Source: Theocolax elegans
Lineage: Eukaryota > Arthropoda > Insecta > Hymenoptera > Cerocephalidae
Reading direction: 5' to 3'
Assembly (NCBI GenBank): GCA_026168455.1
Contig: CM047425.1
Coordinates: 8,282,001 to 8,346,000 of the forward strand
Length of the DNA: 64,000 nucleotides
Within the stretch, counting starts at the first letter, position 1. The number at the start of each line of letters is the position of its first letter. The position numbers and the translations under genes were made by a program. This document shows positions 23,536-37,659 of this stretch, in pieces. The notes beneath the pieces are model-generated. The model had not been told where the DNA came from and did no database searches. It worked only from the letters and a program-made list of their open reading frames with translations.

Positions 23536-26500
23536 TCCATTCTATTTTTGAATAGGCGTCGTAAAAATTTATTTTAATTTACTACGAATTCGAAAAAACT
23601 TTTTTCAACCATTATTACAATACTATTCATTTTGTACAACAAGTGGAAATTTGTTTCCTTTTTTTATAAAAAAAAGTGACATTTTCAATATTACGGTAAT
23701 AACACACAAATGAAGAATTAAAAACATTTATGAGTATTATGTAACAATATTATTGCAATAGATTAATTTTCTTTTTTGTTCATATTTTTAATTAATAATT
23801 TTTATTATTAAAGTAGAAATGAATGTTACAAGTATAAGCACTGAGTAGTATTATGTTTCTATATAAAATAAATGTATTATTCATGTGGAATAAACGTGCA
23901 TTGAAAGCAAAAACACATTAAGGTAAAAAGCATGGTTTTATGTGAAATAAATATTTTATTTATATAAAATGAACATTTGGTAATTACAAATTAAATATTT
24001 ATTAATAATTAACATATCCTTTTTTTGATATCAATGTAAATTAAGATTAAAATGCACATATTAAATATGTGTATTTATCTGCGATGTTTGAAAGAGGCTA
24101 TTTATTAATTACGTTATCAAATCTTCCTTTGAATGAAACGCATTGTTTTCTCCGAGTGTATAGATTAGCGTGAAGTGTTATGGTATATACATTGTAAAAT
24201 ATTAAACAAACATTTAATCAAAACGTAATATTTGTACAAATTAAATTTTGATTCTTGAACATACATGTCTATATTAACAAAAAAATGCATTAGGTGGATA
24301 AAATGACACACGTCATGTATATATATCTCCACTTGTTATTAGTAATAAATGTTCAAAGTGATTGTGAATATGATGGAAGAATAATGTGCACGTACGTGTG
24401 TATGTGTATATATGTACACAAAGGGAAATCGAGCGTGCCAAGTTCGCGTGCAAAATCGCTTGAAACGAGTGTACGTAGATTCCGCGAATTTTGATCGCTA
24501 TAGCCTATAATATACATCGAGATGGTCACGACGACGAGGACGACGACGACGATGAACCGAACGTTCGGTCTAGCGCGCTCTATTATATTATATGATCGAG
24601 CTTGTTCCGTGAGAAATTTCGTGGAAGAGTCGGGTAAAGGTGTTAGTCAACTCGATCCTCATCCGACGGCCAACGAAAAGGACGAAAGCATACACAGACT
24701 ACCCGAAGACAGACTCAGAGAAGACAGAGAAATAAGGGAAATTGTTTTCTCGGACTTTTCTCTTTTAACACTTTCTCTCTTTATTCAACTCTGTCGCATA
24801 GCGGTTGAAAGGATCCACGGAAATGGGATAGGAAAAGGACTTGGCGATGTTAATTTTGCACTGCTGAGTTTATCGAAGTTTATTCGATTAACGGAATGGA
24901 AGTGCGAGTCCAAACTTTTCTTCGCGAGCTTCTTCCCGCACAGTAATTGACGTCGAATATCTTTCAACTTAAAATTCTATAAGCAAATGATTAAATCGCT
25001 AAATTATTATTATTGCGCGTATGTATTGTGTTGAAATTCTTTAAAATATTCATTTCCTTTGAATACTCGATTTAAATACCTAATGACATTTAACTGTAAA
25101 CAAAAATAATGACGGTACCTAAATAAAAATAGCGATAACGTCAATAATTCGTCTAAATAGGATTTTAATCTCTCAAATATAAGCGCTATCGGCAAGGATA
25201 TTAATAAAATAGCGAATGAGAAGTATATTTTCATTGGTATATCGATATCAAGGAAGTAGTTATACTAAAGTAAGTTATATTAAACAAATGACGAAAATCC
25301 ATTAAAGTGTCAATTAAACGACCGGGAGAATATATTTTAATCCAGAAAAAGTAAGAGGAATCGACAAAGTAAAGTCTCGTGCGCTTAATTACTTAGAAAG
25401 GTTTTTTTTTAAAGTTTTCGTTGCCGTTCCTTTATATCGAGTTAATTTCTTTCATTGTGGAAAAGTCGAGTAGAAAAGAGGAATTAAAAAAGGATAGCCA
25501 ACATGGTGGATTCGAGACGGAGGCAAGCTCAAAGAGATTAAGAGATTGCTTTTGGAGTTTCGAGGTCCGACGAATAGAGAGGGAGAGAGAGAGGGAGAGA
25601 GTGAGAGTGAGAGGAAGCGAGAGAGAGAGAGAGAGAGACGGAACGAAACGATCGAGACGTCGCGGTAAATTAGCGTCGTTCAGCTTTGAGTTCATCTAAA
25701 ATTTATACGCAAAAGGGAAGAGGCTCGATCGACAAGAGAGGAAGAAGCCAAAGCTCAACTTTGGCTCTGGTCGTATACGTACGTCGAACCTGTCGTTTCT
25801 TAACTCACTCTGATTTAACGCTGTGCCTCTGTTTACCAAAGTTTCTTGTACCGTAAAATACGCTTGTCACACTTGATTCAAGTTTTATCAACTAATTAAT
25901 TGTAATGAAACACTCATCATTCCATAAACTGTGACGAACCTATTGTAAAATTATAATTTTATAAATAAATGTGATTATCAAACTATAAGTTTCTTCCATT
26001 TTGCAAATGATTAAAAAATAGATTGATACGTACTGCGTATGCAATCAAAAGGGATAGTTATTTTCATGAATAAACATTTAAAAATTGCTATGACATTTCA
26101 AGTCAAGTTGAAATATAAGAGTACAGTACTGATTCACAGCAATTCGCAAATCCAATAAACTTCTCTTATGATAAATACTGTTAAAGTAACTTCTAATATC
26201 ACATCACAAGAAATTAAAATAAAATTTTGAAGTAAAATATGATTGTATAATTGTTAAAAATGAATTTCAATATTCTAATGTTAAATAAAGTATGTATAAA
26301 ATGTGCATCATTAATATGTACCAAAATGTATGCATCGTAACAAGTAATACATTATTATTAATAACTAGGAAATCAATTTCTATATCTACATAGAAATATA
26401 TATATAGAAATAAGTGCACAACCATTGTCGTGAATGCGAATATGATTATTCAGTGTATGATCCTAAAAATAGTATTTACCAGCTCAAATCGTACAATTTA

Positions 26501-27870
26501 AGTTGCACACTATAAAAATAAATGTCTCTTACCGTGAAAACCGTTCTATTAATACTTTTCATATGGAGAAATTAATTTAAATATAAAGATGGAAATTGTA
26601 ACTCTATATAAAAAGTATAATAATATGTCTATACAGTTAACTAAAACTTAACTGGTCGTCGGTCACACATACACACACGCACACACAAGGTATATGAACT
26701 AGTTAACGTTTAAATGGCTACAAAATTTGATTAAACTTAGCTACCCAAATGAGTAAAAATAAACTATAAATGAGAGTAATGAATAGGAATACATTTCCGC
26801 AAAAGTAAAAATAAAATATCTAAATCGATACAATAGTATCCACTCTAGGAGAAAAAGGTTGATCGTCGCGCGAACATATCCATCTAGTTCTAAGTTTATT
26901 TTCCGTCCCGTCTGCGTTTATAATAGACAGACACGTAGAGGTTTATAGGCGGCTTAACGCGTTAAAAATGTCCCTTGTGGTATTATGGTATCTGGACGAC
27001 GCGAGTAGATCTGAACTCGAGAGAGATAGAGAGAGAGGGAGGGAGTACCGCCTCCAGACGTGGTCGTACACTGTTGGAATTATTAATTGAAATCTATAGC
27101 TACGCAAGTGAGCAACATCGTGCAGTAGTCGTGCTCGCGCGCGCTCTTTCGCTAAAGATAGACTCTTTCCGTCGATGCGCGCTGACGGCGAACTGACGTG
27201 TATATAGGGTTTGCTGCGCTTCGTTTGCGACACGGCTGATCATTTATGGAAAAAGACAACGCCCCTCCCTGCATAATCGATAATTTCGTGTCCACGTAGT
27301 ACACGGGATACGCACGCACCTTTTCCTTCCATTCAAGGGACGAAATGTACCCTACGCAGCCCCTTACGTCTATTACTTTCTTATATTCTCCTTAGGTTTT
27401 TTTTAAACACGTATAGCTATTCGTTGAATCGATACATATAACATTTATAATCAATTGATCAAAAGTAAAATTTAAAAAAATATCATATTAAATCCATAAC
27501 AAACTATAACAAATAAAGAATATTAGTTATGAGTACACATAACTTGTACTCGGAGAGTTTTAAAATTATTTCAAATTAACCATGCTGGAATTTTGAAAAT
27601 TCAAGGGTTCAAGGCTCCGTCGATCGTGCATTTTACGAAAAACAACGATCTCTTCTTCTTTCGTATATGGATACATATATTATATCGAGTAAAGAAGCGC
27701 GAAGCTTCGAAATAGCCGCGATGATCGTTTCAAAAAGTGGGTCTACCCATGCGAGGGAAAAGGCTGAGATGCGCGCAAGAGCGGTGCAACACGTCCGAAG
27801 CATCTTTGCGCGATAACGGCATAATTGATTGGTGTTGAACACTGACTGCTTACTGCTTCTCATCTGGTTG
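23536..27870. other. Intron block 1: AT-rich DNA with three islands
   Basis: AT-rich to about 24430. Islands lie at about 24431-24960 (with an ACG/GAC trinucleotide run at 24527-24551), 25471-25800 (purine-rich, holding a GA tract) and 26851-27395. A small balanced patch is at 27601-27870. A pyrimidine-rich acceptor-like sequence ends at 27395 but is followed at once by stops in the expected phase. The open frame at 24522-24950 spans the first island and has no domain. Confidence 0.5.
25576..25638 (+). repeat. Imperfect (GA)n tract
   Basis: GA-rich for about 63 bases with GGGA and GTGA interruptions; perfect GA at about 25619-25638. Confidence 0.9.
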
Positions 27871-30800
27871 TCGTGGACTTATCGCCAATGTACATACCAT
27901 ATATACGTATATACACCAATATCTCCCTCGCTTCCGTGGAAAAGACTTTCAATCAAATTCGTTATAATTATTATTGACCCTATTTTTACATCGGTCTCTC
28001 TTACTCTCTCGGTTGTATGGATCGAATGGTAGTTATAACGCAATCTTAATCGATGTATCGCAACCGCATAACGCAAAATTATTTTCTGCGATGATTGACT
28101 CTAATTGTTTACTGTTTGGCCTGATATATACGTATACGTTATGCGTATAAGTGTTTATGCGTATCACTCGTATTATTATTAATGTGTATTTTCATCTCTG
28201 GGATTTCATGATTTTTTACGGCGATAAAATATAAATTGGACAGCAATATGCGTATTCTCGAAACGTAGATACGGATACGTGATGCGTATTCCTTTTTTCG
28301 AGTGATTTGATTGTTGTTAAATGACAATTACATACTTTGACGTTAATTACTGCTTTCGATGTATGGTGATTGTAGAATGTACTTTATAAATGTTGGAAAT
28401 ATTATAAAATTGCGGAAAGAAAACAGTACATTATTATGTTTATGTAATTGCTGCGTTATTCTTAATTATACATTACTTTTTATAATTGCCTTTTTATTTG
28501 TAATTGAATTATTGCGAACTTTGTGCCATAAAGCACGAGTTTCAATTAATTAAAATAATTTATTGATAACTTGTAGCTTGTTTCGATCGAAGAACTATGA
28601 TTTATAATCTATTTGCTACGAACAACAAAACTCAAATATATATGTATAGGTATGTGTATGTATATACACGATTAATTGTTTTCTCATGCGGGTTCCTATT
28701 CTAAGAATATTCAATATTACGACTGTCTATTTATAATACAAATACGTGCAGTGTGTGTTAAACGAAATAAATAATTGTATACACAAGAGTCGATTACGAA
28801 TCGTCTATACGACCGAACCCGTAAAACGAAAATGTCTGAAAAATTTAGTTTTTCCATAATAGAACTGTCACGAAACGTACTTACTTGTCTGAATGCGACT
28901 GTTAACAGACTTACTCATTACCACGAGTCTCGTACCGCAACAATGAGGACATGTTTATTTCTCATTCCATATATATCTCTCTATATAAGCGAATTCGTTA
29001 CATACGTATTCTATATGCACATATCGTAATGTGTAATTATACACGAACATTTTTTTTATAATAATTATAACGCGTAATATAAATACGAGGTGAACACGCA
29101 AATGTGTGGGTGTCAACATAGAGAAAAGTAAACTACATAAAAGTCAAATGTTACGATTAACGTTTAATATACCCGCACGTGATTTTTTATTACCATTCAT
29201 AAAATTTCGCCTAAAGTCATAATTCTTAGAAAATTCTTCAAGTTCTTTGCCTTCGTCAATCATAGTTTTTTGCACTCAACTACCGTGTAAACAGTCTCGA
29301 AACTTTTTTTCATTCGTATACCATGCTTTTTCTCGCGCTCTTAAAAAATATCTGGCCTCCCACGATGTGCTCGCTACTCAAAACCACTTTTTCTTTATTT
29401 CTCATTTCTTATAAGTAGACCTTTAATAAACATTTCGAGCAGCAGAAACTTGTGTAATTACACTTGCGAGAATAGAATACTTTTTAACGTTTACCATATT
29501 AAATCTCATATTATTAAATAAAATTAACATATACTAATTATTATAATAAAAAAAATTAATTTTTCTGCGGTATTATAATAAAACGATTTAACCAGTTTAA
29601 TTTTCCTGAGAATATAGATGTACGATGGTACAATATGTATCGATGCGAGGAACAAATAATAAGAAGTTTAAACGTATGGTATATACACGACGAGTCATTC
29701 CTCCGATTTTGATGACGCGCGTGCTCGACGAATTTCGAGTGTAGTAGTTGAGAAACTGCTTTAAAAAGATTTCTTCGTCTTTTAAAGTATAGTCGTCCCG
29801 AGGTACACGGCTGTCAATCTACCAAACGTAGGAATCGACACTTCCAATTTAAATATGTAAAATATACCCATGGAACGATAGAAGACGCCGATTTCTTTTT
29901 TTCTCTCTTTGGCTGCTCGGATCTTTCATTGCACATTCTCTAGCCTCACCGTCGTTCTATCAATTCCACTTATTCGTATCCAGTGCTAGTCTCGAGTGGC
30001 TTGACCCGTCGAACGGTCGATCGATTTTTTTTATATAATATATATGTACATATACACACGCACACACATACGCGCGTACGTCTGTTATTCTATATTTAAC
30101 TTGGGAGTATTAATAACTATGGGTTATATGCACACTGAAAGTTAGTTATCATTCTTGAATTGCCGTGTGTGCCTGGGATTATTTCAAAACGAGTATTTGT
30201 GTTTTAATCTGAATGCGCGTTATTTAACGAAACGTTTGTATGATAATTGTAATTATAACTTTGTAACCAATGTATAATGTAACACGAATGACTTGATCAT
30301 TCAGTTGAATTTATTTAGGTGCATAGAATGTAGGTGTATACTAATGAAATGTCTAGAAAAATGTTTAGTGTAGTTATGCACGTGGTGTGAATGCACTTTT
30401 TATTTAATTATTTCAATGTAGGATGTAGTTTTCTTAACGCGCAGTTTAATTCGAATATATTTTTTAAAGTTTCGTTCGTATAAATAGCAATTATCTCGCG
30501 TACCTTTCGTACAAAGCTACTTAAAATTGATTTGCAAAATGACCCACATTTCGAACTAGTTTGACGTTCCACAATCGAATAATGAACGGAAAAAAAGAAA
30601 AAAAAAAGGCATAGCCACCCGTACGTATGAAATAATAGTTTCACGGTAAGAAAGTATATCGCGTACATTTTTTTTTCTACAAATATAGACTTCCATAAAA
30701 CCCCGTCGTGCATATCGAGCGTCCCGAATTGCAAACTTCATCATGAGTAAGGAAAATAAGTGTGTACGTGTATATATAGGTATTATTTACCTTGAGTATC

Positions 30801-31067
30801 ATTTTTATACCCTATAGCGTTACTCAAACATAACTCGCTAAGTCGGGGTTAACAAGATCAACGAAAGAAAGTTGTATATACTTATGTATGTGTGTATATA
30901 TAGGTATATGTATGTACATGTACCCACATCCGAGACCCTTGGCGAATAATAAGAGAAAGAAAGGGTTGTGTGTTGAATATGGGATACATATATATATTCT
31001 AGTCAACCAGTCAGAGCACTTCTTTTCCTTTATCTGTCAAACAGTGTGTGCGTGTGTGTGTGTATTA

Positions 31068-31091
31068 AGAGAGAGAGAGAGAGAGAGAGAG
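31068..31091 (+). repeat. (AG)12 microsatellite beside a GT run
   Basis: Perfect AG for 24 bases, preceded by a TG-rich run at 31044-31063. Confidence 0.95.
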
Positions 31092-31250
31092 GCTGGGAGA
31101 GCAGTGGTCGTTGAACGGCACATCACTTTCTTTTTCATGCTTCATAGGGCCCCCCTAGGAGTAGACCCGAGTATTATATAGGCACGTAGTGTCCCAAGTT
31201 ACACACACGCGATGTAGATACATATGTGCGCAGTGTGCATGGTCGTCTAT

Positions 31251-31253
<3 letters not shown>

Positions 31254-31287
<34 letters not shown>
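31254..31287 (+). repeat. (GA)17 microsatellite
   Basis: Thirty-four bases of perfect GA, 160 nt after the previous AG tract. Confidence 0.96.
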
Positions 31288-31291
<4 letters not shown>

Positions 31292-32974
31292 CAGATCGAG
31301 TCGCACGAATTGGCATTAATTAGCGAACAAACCAATTAAGTCTTCGGCTTTGAAAGTTTCGTCGTTCCTCTCCCTTGTCTTTGTCTGTATCTACCTTTCT
31401 CTCGTTTCTACCTGCATCAAGGGGATAGAGATTCGACTAGAAAAATTAGTAGATCGAGAATTGCGAGGGTGGGAGCGGTTCGCCTTTACAATGGAATCTT
31501 CAAGTCGCAAGACCAAATGCTATGCGAGCTCTTGATTAAGTGCATCATCGCCCTGCCTTCGTCGTCGTCGTCGTCTTCGCTGCCGCCGCCGCTGTTGAGC
31601 ATGCGAGTGCCTTAACTGATGCTAATGGCCTCGCTATTAAATAACTCACTGCTAGTTGATAATGTATATGTACCCTATTTCATTTGCCTCCTTCAATTTT
31701 CGATGATAATCCTCTTTACTAGAATTTTTTACGTCCGTTCATTATCTCTGTATATCAATTTGAGTTTACAAAACTGTGTTATTATACTTTCCAAGTGGGC
31801 AACGTATTCGTCTTTGTAAAATATTATATTATAGTGTCTTGAGTAAACTTCGATGCAGAGAATTGATGTACTTGTGTTTCTCATTTGGAAGAGATTAAAT
31901 TATTTTACAAAGATAAGATAAGAATTCTTTAAAAAGTAAGAGGTGTCAAGAGTGTGCAGGTTTTCGTCGTCGCGTGATCCTAGAGCGTATAACCCAGAGA
32001 AACGTATACGTCTGGATATTGTCGTTTTCCATCGTCGCGTTGACAGTCGGCCGCTCGTTACGGGATTCCGTGAATACTATCTTTTCTCTCTTCTCTTCTC
32101 TTCTTCCCTTTTTTCCCCTCTTTTTTTCTTCTTGTCTTATTCGTCCCTCACAATTCGAGAAAAAACATGCACAATCGCGAAACCGAGCCGTAATAGTGTA
32201 GACGTGTTCAAAAAGAATGCATTAAACGATTTAGCTTTTCTTTCATTAAAGAAAAGATTTTTACTGAATTCAACTATTTACAAATATGTCTTTTATGTAT
32301 GGAAATTTCTAGTTACTTGTAGGTAAATATAATTTTAAGTACACTATTACGATTCCACGAGAGACTAAATGATAAATTTTAATGTATAATAGACACAATT
32401 AAGTTAAAGTAATAGAAAAACTTTCTTTTAAAAGTTGAACAGCATATATTTTCCTTGGCTTCACGGTTCAAAGTTTTATTTGTGAGTCGCGAGGGTACTT
32501 GTACAAATAGTGAAAAAAATATGTGAAGTAATTATTTTATAGTGCGGATAATTGCGCACGAGCTCCATGCAAACGGAATGTTTTAATATGTTACGAGAAG
32601 ATATAATTATTATTATAAGTACCGATAATCACATTAATTTTTTATAGATAAATCAATGTTTCAATTTGCATAAACAACAATTTTCATAAATCTACGGGTT
32701 GGTTATTATTCAAATTAGAGAATATGTATTACTATATTATTTCTTTAAGCACACATCGTGCAAAAAAAGGAATGCAGGTATAGAAGAGAAGAGACTGCAG
32801 GGATCTTCGAAAAGAGAGAAGTCCACGCTCATTCGCGTCCGGTCACGAGTCGCGACGTCGGCGGCGGACCTGCGGGATTTATCGTATCGATCGATCCATC
32901 GGGACCGTTTCGCTCGCCATTAACCCCGTAATCGTCGGAACGTTCAACGTTACCTCTCTCCCTCCCTCTTCTCA

Positions 32975-32976
<2 letters not shown>

Positions 32977-33008
<32 letters not shown>
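32977..33008 (+). repeat. (TC)16 microsatellite
   Basis: Thirty-two bases of perfect TC; with CCACGTGTATGCAG after it, it also forms an acceptor-like sequence. Confidence 0.95.
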
Positions 33009-33010
<2 letters not shown>

Positions 33011-34000
33011 ACGTGTATGCAGTTTTCAAATGGACATCGCCGACCTCGGCGACTCTCTTTTATATATTTCCCACAACGAAATTGCGCTGCGCACAGCCGA
33101 GCGAGCCCTTTTGGGACCGCGCACACGTTCTCTCTTTCTCGCTTCTCTTTCGAAATGAATATGCGCGCCCGGGAGTGCAGAGTATGCGGTCAGTTCGCTA
33201 CGTCGATTCACTCTGAAAAGAGGCATCGTTATTGTCCTTCTTTCTATTTTTTTCTCGACATTTTTGAATATTTTTTTTTCACCTTTCTGGGTTATCGATT
33301 GCCTATGAATATTTATGAATCCATTACACTATTAAATTCATTACAGATCGTAAAAGATGGACGATATGCGAGTATTGTGCGTAAATATTTGTGCATATAT
33401 ATACATCTGGTATACCTGTATACGAATATCGTGTACGCGTAGGAGTAGCAGCATAATAAAACATTCAAAATCGACATCGCATGTCATTTGGTAATTCAAT
33501 ATTTATCTTAATATACCGGAAGTTTTCCTTACAAATGGGCTATCATTATTGGTTGAAAATCCAAGTTTTCAATATTTCATTGAAATTGAAGAGTATATAA
33601 GTATACAGTTTCAATGCTATTGTAATTTAAACTGATATTTTAAATGTTGTAGTTTGTGTAAAATGTTGTAAAAGTTTTATAGGAAGGTAGGTAACAAGTT
33701 CTGAAGGAATCGTCGCGAAAAATGATCGGCTATATCGGCTAGTTGAGCACACGGAGCCAAACTCGAGAGAAAGATCAAGCGCGTGGCGAAGGCTGCAGGC
33801 GTTGCCGTCCATTAAACAAACATCATTAAGCAGAAGCAGCAGCCGGTGCTTCCTCCAACAGCAAGTTTCTCGTTCCATCTTCCCTCGGGCATCGTGGACC
33901 TTTCGGCTCTCTTGCTTTCTCCTTCAGGAGCACCAGTAGCACCACCAAGTTTTCGTCTTCGTCCTTCTTGACATGCGTTATCGTCGTTCCTTTCTCTCTA

Positions 34001-34022
34001 TCTCTCTCTCTCTCTCTCTCTC
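34001..34022 (+). repeat. (TC)11 microsatellite
   Basis: Twenty-two bases of perfect TC inside a CpG-containing island. Confidence 0.95.
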
Positions 34023-35294
34023 CCTCTTTTTGGCTGGATCCCATCGGTTGCTCTTCTATACGGTGTTTAAGCGCAGATGCTACCACTTGCCAAAACACAT
34101 TCTCCCTGCGCGAGAGTGCGTCCTTCGAGGCATTATCACCTAAGCCTCTCTCTTTTCGTCTTCTTCAATGCCGTCACCGACTTTTGAATTATCAAACCGA
34201 CGAGTTTAAGCCTCTCGGACCTACGCTCTAAAGCTTTTCAAACGCTCGATAAGGAACTTGCACCTCTTCCGTCGCGTTCGATGATGCACCGGTCGAGTTT
34301 CAAAACTACACTGAGAGACGCAGACGGGTCAAGCTTGGTAAAGTTCCGTGAGAACTATCAACACTCGCGAACACTTGCAATGGCTTTGGCTGTTGTATAC
34401 GTATTCGATCATCCGAAGATTTGACTGTCGTTGTTGTGGTGTTTCGCAGGTGCTTCTCCTAAGTCGCATTTTCTATTATCCACTTTCTCTCGTCGACCGT
34501 TGTTTACTCTTAAAACACTGACAATCAATTATGTATGACTATACTTGTATTATCTTATTGATCTCATAGATTGTTTTATTGTATATTTTTCATATTTTTT
34601 ACAATATACGCTCGCAGCATTCGTATCTTTATTTCACTTGCACTTATGTACCTTGATTAATAATAATTACAAAGATTACACTAAAGCATCTTCATTCTGC
34701 TTCCAGATGATTCTATAATAAAAAACTGGGTCGAATTACGAATGAATTATCTTCATATTGTTTCTAGACAAATAATAATCTTCGTTCGAAGAATTTTAGA
34801 AAGCTATATATATGCATCGTATCTTTTTTCGTACAATATAATCTCCGGTTTGTTAATTATAACAATCAAGATTTTCGATTTTCCTGTTGACACAAGTGAA
34901 AATAATGTGTTCTCCTTATCAATGTTATTATCGATCGCATTACTAATTTCGTAATTTCGTAACTGCGCATCGTATTGTACATTTCCGTGTCGGAGAGATT
35001 AATCAAATAAAGAAACTGTGAGTCAGATACGATCGTGTAATTTATAACTCCTTCGAAAGAAATTCATCTAGTAAAAAAAGTATATACACAGTGTGAGAGG
35101 TATACTTTTTAAATCCATTACAAACCTAAGTAAATGGTATAAGAGAGAAGAATGAAAGATGTACAAATATTGTATAGAGAACCTTTCGAAAAAGTCTATA
35201 AAAATAACAATGTCACACGCATCAGTATTCACTGACCATTAGCACATAGACGGTCCGCAAAGTTTCTCTTTTTTTTTCCTTTTTTTCTGTTTAG

Positions 35295-35509
35295 CAGTCG
35301 TAGTCGTCGTTGAGTTGAAGACCAGACCGCGGGGCAGGTTTATCTCGAATCACCCTAAAGTGGCCCTTTTTACGCCAACGAGGATTTCAGTGCGACTCGA
35401 AAATTCAAATCTAAATATCGTCGTCGTCGACCTGCGCGCAAATAAACACAGAGAACCGACAGTCACGAGAGGGAAGGAGAGAATAGGAGTGTGGATGGTA
35501 CTGGTTTGA
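35295..35509 (+). CDS. Phase-compatible open segment after a tandem acceptor (doubtful exon)
   Basis: A nearly pure T/C tract (about 35264-35289) runs into TTTAG|CAG, a tandem NAGNAG acceptor at 35294/35297. Used in phase 1, as the first exon requires, the frame stays open for about 71 codons, beginning with a valine run and ending at TGA 35507-35509. No domain, internal donor or nearby AATAAA is convincing. A second acceptor in this intron (33020) also opens a long phase-1 frame, which shows how easily this happens by chance in these islands. Confidence 0.12.
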
Positions 35510-37611
35510 CGGCAAATATTTACAAGAGACCACGGGGCGGTTGCGCGACGATCCACCGGTTCTCTCTTTCTCTCTCGCTCTAGCTCAACCTCTATCTCTA
35601 TCTCTTCTTAGCACTCGCGTATACACTTTTGGTTACATACGTGTTGGCATGCGTGTGCTGAATACTAGGCACAACTCTCCTTCTCCTTCTCTCTCTTTCT
35701 CTCTGTGTGTTTCAGTATCTTTTTCACTGTTGGAACTGAATCCTTCTACAGCTGTTTGCTTTGATAATACAAAATCCGCCTGGATAGAATTATTAATGCG
35801 TCAGCGCGCACAGATGCTTATGAGCTTCATCGAGACGTGGACAAACCTTTTCTTTATTTTCCTATCTCTATGTCTCTTACGTTGTAGTACTCAGGTAATA
35901 GTAGCACCCAAGATACAGAAAAGAGGCGAACCTGTAGTGTGACTTTTAAAGCCACTAATCGGTGTCACGCAACTGTACGTTGTTTAAATGGTTCCCCGTG
36001 ACTTTTTATTACTTGTACTCTACTACTCGAAAATTGCGTAATCAATTGTCTTTAGTATTTTATTTACTATAAATTTAAAATGACAAAATCCTTGATTTAA
36101 CGTAATAAACATTTAACAAAGTTTACGAGTACTACTTACCTATGGTACAAAATAGAGGAATTTTCATTGGTAGGAAATCAAGGGTGGGATCCAGGACCGA
36201 CTCGCGTAGAAGAGCCCGTTCAAACATCGGCCGGCCGTGACATTCCCGAAGTTCAGAGCCGCTCAAACTTGTACTCGCTGATTTGCAGTCGAATCGTCGC
36301 GTTCTCGACGAGGACGAGCACGATTCAGCTTTGCAAACTCTCTTTCTCGGTGGCGAAAGCACGTAAGCAAAGCGCAAGCCCCACCTGTCGTGTACAGCGA
36401 AACTCCGAGACCTGAGTTTTATATGTATACGTGTGCGTGTGTGAGTGTGTCCTATGTGGGTGTGTCTGTTTGCAGGGTTGGAAAACTTTTACCCGACCAT
36501 TGCGTTTTCTGGTCCGATTATTGTCCCTACGAAAGCCGCATGTATACGTATACATTTTCCTTCCTCGTATACATACATATATACAGTTATCATTCTGAGT
36601 CGGCTTTTGTTTGAATAAACTTTCTTTTTTCACGCATTCAATTTCTATTTTCATTAAAAATTTAGCATCGCGTATGTTATATTTCAAACTCGAGGTTTTT
36701 CTTGTATAATTGTGACATTTATAAAGTTTGAGAGTTAGAATTAAATGTATATCTAGTGTTCTTAGTAAAGTTTGAAAATAGTTGAACGTATAAAAATAGA
36801 GAGATACACGTAAAGGTAGAAAGCTGAAAGTGGAGAGTAAAGCCAAGGCTCATTTTTCGTCAATAACAAATCTTTTTCAACTCGAACGGAGAGGTGAGCG
36901 TATATAGCCTCGTACAAGACGGTATAAGGTATATACGAAAGTGCCAGTAGAGAAAATGGGATCTCCTCTCTTCTATTTGCTCTCACTTCGGTGAAAAAGA
37001 ACTCGCGTGGTTTTTCGGGAGAGAAAAAGACGCTCCTCTCGAGTATATATACACACATATATATATAGAAGACATTCGCGCGCGAACGTACCAGCGCACA
37101 CCCGTTGGAGTTTCCGAGTTACTCTCTTTGTTGGCCTACTTTGAACTGGGCGAGTGCCCATTAAGGTACTTGGTAGGGTAGCGCAAGAGAAAAATCGCAG
37201 CTATGTACCTTGAAATTCTAATTTTCTTCCTCTCGGTGCCCGTACTGTTTTGCTCTTTTCCTTCTCATTCTTATACTTGAACCTCTTGTTCTGCAACTTG
37301 TACCATGTTTCAACTTTTCTCGGTAGGTCGTCGTTTGAACGATATAACCCCCGGAAATTTATTCGGATATTTATGCTGCTAAAGTATTTTTATATACCAA
37401 GTAGAAACGAAAGAGCTCGAACTTGTACTTAAATGTTGCACTTTCTTCTTTAAACACGCATATAACTATTATATTTTATGTATTTTACTATAGTAGTAAC
37501 ATTGTTTGCACATTACTTATTGAAAAGCAACTACTAACTTTTAAGTGAAATATTCTATTCCTACCGACTGGCATAATCCATTGTTTTAAATAACGTAATG
37601 GTAAAAAAAGG

Positions 37612-37659
37612 TGTTGTTGATGATGTAAGATTTGAAGTTTTGTTGTTGATGATGTAAGA
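37612..37659 (+). repeat. 19-bp direct repeat, period 29 bp
   Basis: TGTTGTTGATGATGTAAGA occurs at 37612-37630 and again, identical, at 37641-37659, with a 10-nt spacer. Confidence 0.95.

Larger units (their letters stand above)
27871..32780. other. Intron block 2: AT-rich with islands near 29.7, 31.2 and 32.0 kb
   Basis: Mostly AT-rich. Balanced or CpG-containing patches lie at about 29691-30080 (ending in alternating CA/CG), 31011-31640 (two GA microsatellites, then a GTC/GCC trinucleotide run at 31559-31592) and 31941-32180 (pyrimidine-rich). No frame has a recognisable product. Confidence 0.5.
32781..36570. other. Intron block 3: dense islands, possible cryptic exons
   Basis: Islands at about 32781-33240, 33691-34520, 35221-35950 and 36131-36570 alternate with AT-rich spacers. 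Two places have a pyrimidine-rich acceptor followed by a frame open in the phase of the first exon (33020 and 35294/35297). One minus-strand frame ends at a GTAAGT donor (36140). None has a recognisable domain. Long TC tracts lie at 32977-33008 and 34001-34022. Confidence 0.45.

Noticed and set aside
27595..27625. GGTTCAAGGCTCC resembling a tRNA B box
   Set aside because: No A box or cloverleaf can be drawn upstream, so no tRNA is called.
33013..33216. Open frame after a (TC)16-derived acceptor at 33020, in phase with exon 1
   Set aside because: It has no domain and no donor. The acceptor is largely a microsatellite. It serves as a reminder that phase-compatible frames arise by chance here.
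35880..35902. Second ratchet-like site, CAG|GTAATA at 35894/35895
   Set aside because: The pyrimidine tract is interrupted by TTGTAGTAC near the acceptor, and GTAATA is a weak donor.
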